Shown here: in pieces, positions 5,162 to 6,908 of the stretch
Layout: each line of letters begins with the position of its first letter
Position numbering within the stretch: the stretch's first letter is position 1
Source: Akkermansia muciniphila
Lineage (GTDB): Bacteria; Verrucomicrobiota; Verrucomicrobiia; Verrucomicrobiales; V1-33
NCBI GenBank assembly: GCA_943331195.2
Contig: CALQKQ020000195.1
Coordinates: 1-6,908 of the forward strand
DNA length: 6,908 nucleotides
Direction of reading: 5' to 3'
The notes under the pieces: generated by a model
What the model saw: only the letters and a program-made list of their open reading frames with translations
Databases searched by the model: none
What the model was told of the DNA's origin: nothing
Translations under genes and position numbers: made by a program

Positions 5162-5769
5162 GAGGCGCTTGAGTTGGGCCGGGTGGCGGAGTCTTCGCGG
5201 TGGCGCACCAGCCACCAAAGGCTGTGGACCAGGGCGAAGCCGAGGGCGGCGCAGGCGAGGCCGACCAGGACATAGCCGAGGAGGAGCTCGGGGCCGGCGT
5301 TGCTGGCGAGTTGCCAGAAGCTGTGCCAGTCGAGGTTTTTCACGTGGGCTGGAGTGAGGTGGCGGATGGCGGGTTCGGCGCCGAAGAGGCCGTAGAGGCC
5401 AGTGACGGAGGCTTTGGCGGCGATGAACATGGGAACGTAGGTCAGGGGGTTGCTGATCCAGGTGGCGACGATGGCGGAGGGAAGGTTCCAGCCGCGGGCG
5501 ATGCCCACGGCGGCGGCGCAGAGGCTTTGCATGGGCAGGGGCAGCATGGAGATGAAGAGTCCGCCGGCGAGGCCGCAGGCGACCGGGTGGCGGCGGAAGC
5601 GCCAGAGGTCGCGTTGGTGGATGCGGGCACCGAGCCACTCGCGGAGGGCGCCTTTGCGGCGCTGGCGGGGGTGGCGGAGGGAGCGGTAGAGGCTGCGGCT
5701 TTGGCGGCGCAGGGCCTGGCGCAGGCCAGCCAGGGCACCAGGTGAGGGGTTGGGAAGGGGGGGCGGCAT
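5158..5769 (-). CDS. DUF2062 domain membrane protein
   Basis: This is a 203-residue integral membrane protein of unknown function. An Arg-rich cytoplasmic N-terminus (about 16-63) leads into the DUF2062 signature: GLAGGLFISMLPLPMQSL (66-83), a hydrophobic hairpin with the L-P-x-P-M-Q turn, then the conserved WISNPLTYVPMF segment (104-115). A further hydrophobic stretch spans about 161-187, followed by a polar tail. In-frame alternative starts at 5802 and 5865 would add 11 or 32 residues. I chose 5769 because the extra residues are low-complexity and because 5795-5828 is a perfect inverted repeat that looks like leader DNA; the 5802 start would lie inside it, though a weak GAGA precedes that codon. 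The true start is uncertain, the domain is not. The gene is convergent with the FmdB-like gene (stops share bases) and divergent from the PII gene. Confidence 0.85.
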   Translation of the reverse strand: MPPPLPNPSPGALAGLRQALRRQSRSLYRSLRHPRQRRKGALREWLGARIHQRDLWRFRRHPVACGLAGGLFISMLPLPMQSLCAAAVGIARGWNLPSAIVATWISNPLTYVPMFIAAKASVTGLYGLFGAEPAIRHLTPAHVKNLDWHSFWQLASNAGPELLLGYVLVGLACAALGFALVHSLWWLVRHREDSATRPNSSAS

Positions 5770-5794
5770 GGAGCAAGCTGACACAGATGGAGGG

Positions 5795-5828
5795 AGCGGC
5801 ATCTTTTCTCGCAGAAAAAGATGCCGCT
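5795..5828. repeat. Perfect 13-bp inverted repeat between the DUF2062 and PII genes
   Basis: AGCGGCATCTTTT (5795-5807) and AAAAGATGCCGCT (5816-5828) are exact reverse complements with an 8-nt loop. The A/T tracts face the loop rather than flanking the stem, so this is not the layout of an intrinsic terminator. It lies about 107 bp upstream of the PII start and in the leader (or extreme 5' coding part) of the DUF2062 gene. It may be an operator or an RNA hairpin controlling the DUF2062 gene. Confidence 0.75.
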
Positions 5829-5934
5829 GGAGCAGCGCCGCCGCTGGAGGCTTCCGTTGCAACATCAGCTTGCCGGACCAGGATTTTCCCTATAAGCAGG
5901 GGAATGCCCTGGTGGATGTGGGCTGATTGGGATT

Positions 5935-6273
5935 ATGAAGCGAATCGAAGCCATTATTAAGCCGTTCAAACTCGCGGAGGTGAAGCGGGCCTTGTTGGAT
6001 GTGGGGATGGAGGGGATGACGGCCACGGAGGTGCGCGGCTTTGGGCGCCAGCGGGGGCATCGGGAATTGTATCGGGGGAGCGAATACGAAGACAGTTTTA
6101 TACCCAAGGTGAAGGTGGAGATTTTGGCGTCGGACGAGATGGTGGCGGGTTTGACTCAGGTGATCGTGGAGGCGGCCAGCACGGGGAAGATTGGCGACGG
6201 CAAGGTGTTCGTGAGTCACCTTGAAGAAGTGGTGCGCATCCGCACGGGTGAGTCGGGCTTGGCGGCCTTGTGA
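5935..6273 (+). CDS. glnB: Nitrogen regulatory protein PII (GlnB/GlnK family)
   Basis: This 112-residue cytoplasmic signal protein, normally a homotrimer, reports 2-oxoglutarate and ATP/ADP status to nitrogen-metabolism targets. The fold markers are complete: MKRIEAIIKPFKLAEVKRAL (1-20), the T-loop start V-R-G-F-G-R-Q-R-G-H (33-42), and ELYRGSEY (44-51), placing Tyr51, the uridylylation site of proteobacterial PII, at the expected position. The B-loop is TGKIGDGK (83-90), binding nucleotide, and the C-terminal RIRTGE (101-106) is the C-loop. Length matches the family exactly. GlnB and GlnK cannot be told apart from this sequence, and no ammonium transporter (amtB) or glnA lies alongside. The ATG gives the canonical N-terminus; GGGA a few bases upstream is a weak Shine-Dalgarno. 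TTGCCG (5870-5875) and TATAAG (5891-5896) form a possible promoter, with a short 15-bp spacer. Confidence 0.93.
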   Translation: MKRIEAIIKPFKLAEVKRALLDVGMEGMTATEVRGFGRQRGHRELYRGSEYEDSFIPKVKVEILASDEMVAGLTQVIVEAASTGKIGDGKVFVSHLEEVVRIRTGESGLAAL

Positions 6274-6292
6274 GGCAGTTTTTTATTTTTTT
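6265..6292 (+). terminator. Weak stem plus T-tracts at the end of the PII gene
   Basis: GCCT (6265-6268) and AGGC (6273-6276) form a 4-bp stem overlapping the stop codon, followed by six T, one A and seven T (6279-6292). The T-tract is convincing but the stem is too short for efficient termination, so partial read-through into the M23 gene is likely. The T-rich DNA may equally be part of the M23 promoter. Confidence 0.25.
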
Positions 6293-6298
6293 ATCTCC

Positions 6299-6908
6299 GT
6301 GAATTTCTTTTTGCTTAAGCGTCTGCTACCCGCTCTCTTGCTAAGCGTGGGGATGGCGGGGTCGGCCCTGGCGGGGCAGACCATTCGGGTGCCCCTGGCG
6401 AATGGTTTTGACCTGCCGGTGGGGAAGCCGGAAGGGGAGGGGTATTATGTTTTTCGCGGCTACTACCCGGGCGGGCATTTGGGGGAGGACTGGAATGGCG
6501 CGGGTGGTGGGGACAGCGATTTGGGGGATCCGGTGTATGCGGCGGGCGGCGGGGTGGTGGTGTTTTCGGAGGACTACCTGCGGGGCTGGGGAAATGTGGT
6601 GATTGTGCGCCACGCGTATTTAGACGAAAGCGGTCGGGTGGCTTTGATGGACAGCTTGTATGGGCACTTGGATAGCCGCGCGGTGCGCAAATATCAGTTA
6701 GTGCAGCGAGGGCAGGTGCTTGGCACCATTGGCACGGCGCACGGCAAATATGCGGCGCACCTCCATTTTGAGATGCGCAAGAACATCAATATCGGAATGG
6801 CTCGCAGTGCCTTTGATCAGGGCTATTCCAATTACTTTAGCCCGCGGCAGTTCATCAGCGCGCGCCGCAGCTTACGCGCTGGGGCCAATGTGGTGGTGCC
6901 GGTGGATA
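6299..6908 (+). CDS. Secreted M23-family (LytM-type) metallopeptidase (partial, N-terminal 203 residues)
   Basis: The frame from GTG at 6299 stays open to the window end. Residues 1-25 are a Sec signal peptide: a Lys/Arg at 7-8, a Leu-rich core, and an A-L-A site with cleavage before G26. The peptidase M23 domain follows with all zinc and catalytic landmarks: H60 and D64 (HLGED, the H-x3-D metal pair), the G-x-V-V-V-F-S strand (84-90), GNVVIVRH (98-105), LYGHLD (120-125), and HLHFE (154-158) carrying the final H-x-H. Since every motif is intact it should be an active endopeptidase that cuts peptidoglycan cross-links or other Gly-containing peptides in the envelope. The C-terminus is missing, so added domains are unknown. 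GTG is chosen because no ATG precedes the signal peptide; the TTTATCTCC just ahead is not a Shine-Dalgarno site. It starts 25 bp after the PII stop, so co-transcription is possible. Confidence 0.9.
   Translation, partial: MNFFLLKRLLPALLLSVGMAGSALAGQTIRVPLANGFDLPVGKPEGEGYYVFRGYYPGGHLGEDWNGAGGGDSDLGDPVYAAGGGVVVFSEDYLRGWGNVVIVRHAYLDESGRVALMDSLYGHLDSRAVRKYQLVQRGQVLGTIGTAHGKYAAHLHFEMRKNINIGMARSAFDQGYSNYFSPRQFISARRSLRAGANVVVPVD

Noticed and set aside
5844..5862. Possible sigma54 -24/-12 promoter for the PII gene (TGG...TTGCA)
   Set aside because: The GG-to-GC spacing is one base longer than the strict requirement, and the -24 element beyond TGG does not match.

Overview
The window reads as a piece of a Verrucomicrobiota (PVC group) chromosome. 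The lineage is inferred from protein style, not searched. The pointers are a Tat-exported Gfo/Idh/MocA oxidoreductase with the QKP variant typical of PVC bacteria, an FmdB zinc ribbon with a GSGFYITDYRSESYK-type core, high GC, and almost no Shine-Dalgarno sites. I see no tRNA, rRNA, CRISPR array, intact mobile element or obvious defence system.

Layout. Positions 1-176 (minus) hold the start of a small XRE-type helix-turn-helix regulator that runs off the window; its upstream DNA has a plausible promoter, a heptamer direct repeat and a perfect inverted repeat. Positions 177-1211 have no intact gene. Within them, about 415-746 (minus) is a decayed ISL3-family transposase fragment with two in-frame stops, and about 952-996 is a dense run of G-tracts. 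Positions 1212-2531 (minus) encode the Tat-type Gfo/Idh/MocA oxidoreductase. Divergent from it, on the plus strand, are a phytoene-dehydrogenase-like FAD oxidoreductase (2670-4133), an AhpC/TSA peroxiredoxin (4245-4739) and an FmdB-family zinc-ribbon protein (4832-5161). A DUF2062 membrane protein (5158-5769, minus) meets FmdB tail to tail with overlapping stop codons. Then come a PII signal protein (5935-6273, plus) and the first 203 residues of a secreted M23 endopeptidase (6299-6908, plus).

How the genes fit. This is mostly a mixed housekeeping neighbourhood. The FAD oxidoreductase and peroxiredoxin could form a redox pair, since flavin oxidases can release H2O2. PII senses nitrogen and energy status. 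M23 and DUF2062 belong to the envelope. None of these links is proven by the sequence, and the genes are separated by gaps that look like individual promoters.

The clearest global signal is that the plus strand is G-rich whichever strand is coding: plus-strand genes favour G-ending codons and minus-strand genes favour C-ending codons. I did not find a clear novel multi-gene system. The most useful items for follow-up are the ISL3 relic, the 13-bp perfect inverted repeat between the DUF2062 gene and the PII gene, the structured block at 323-420, and a recurring TTTATC element just ahead of start codons.
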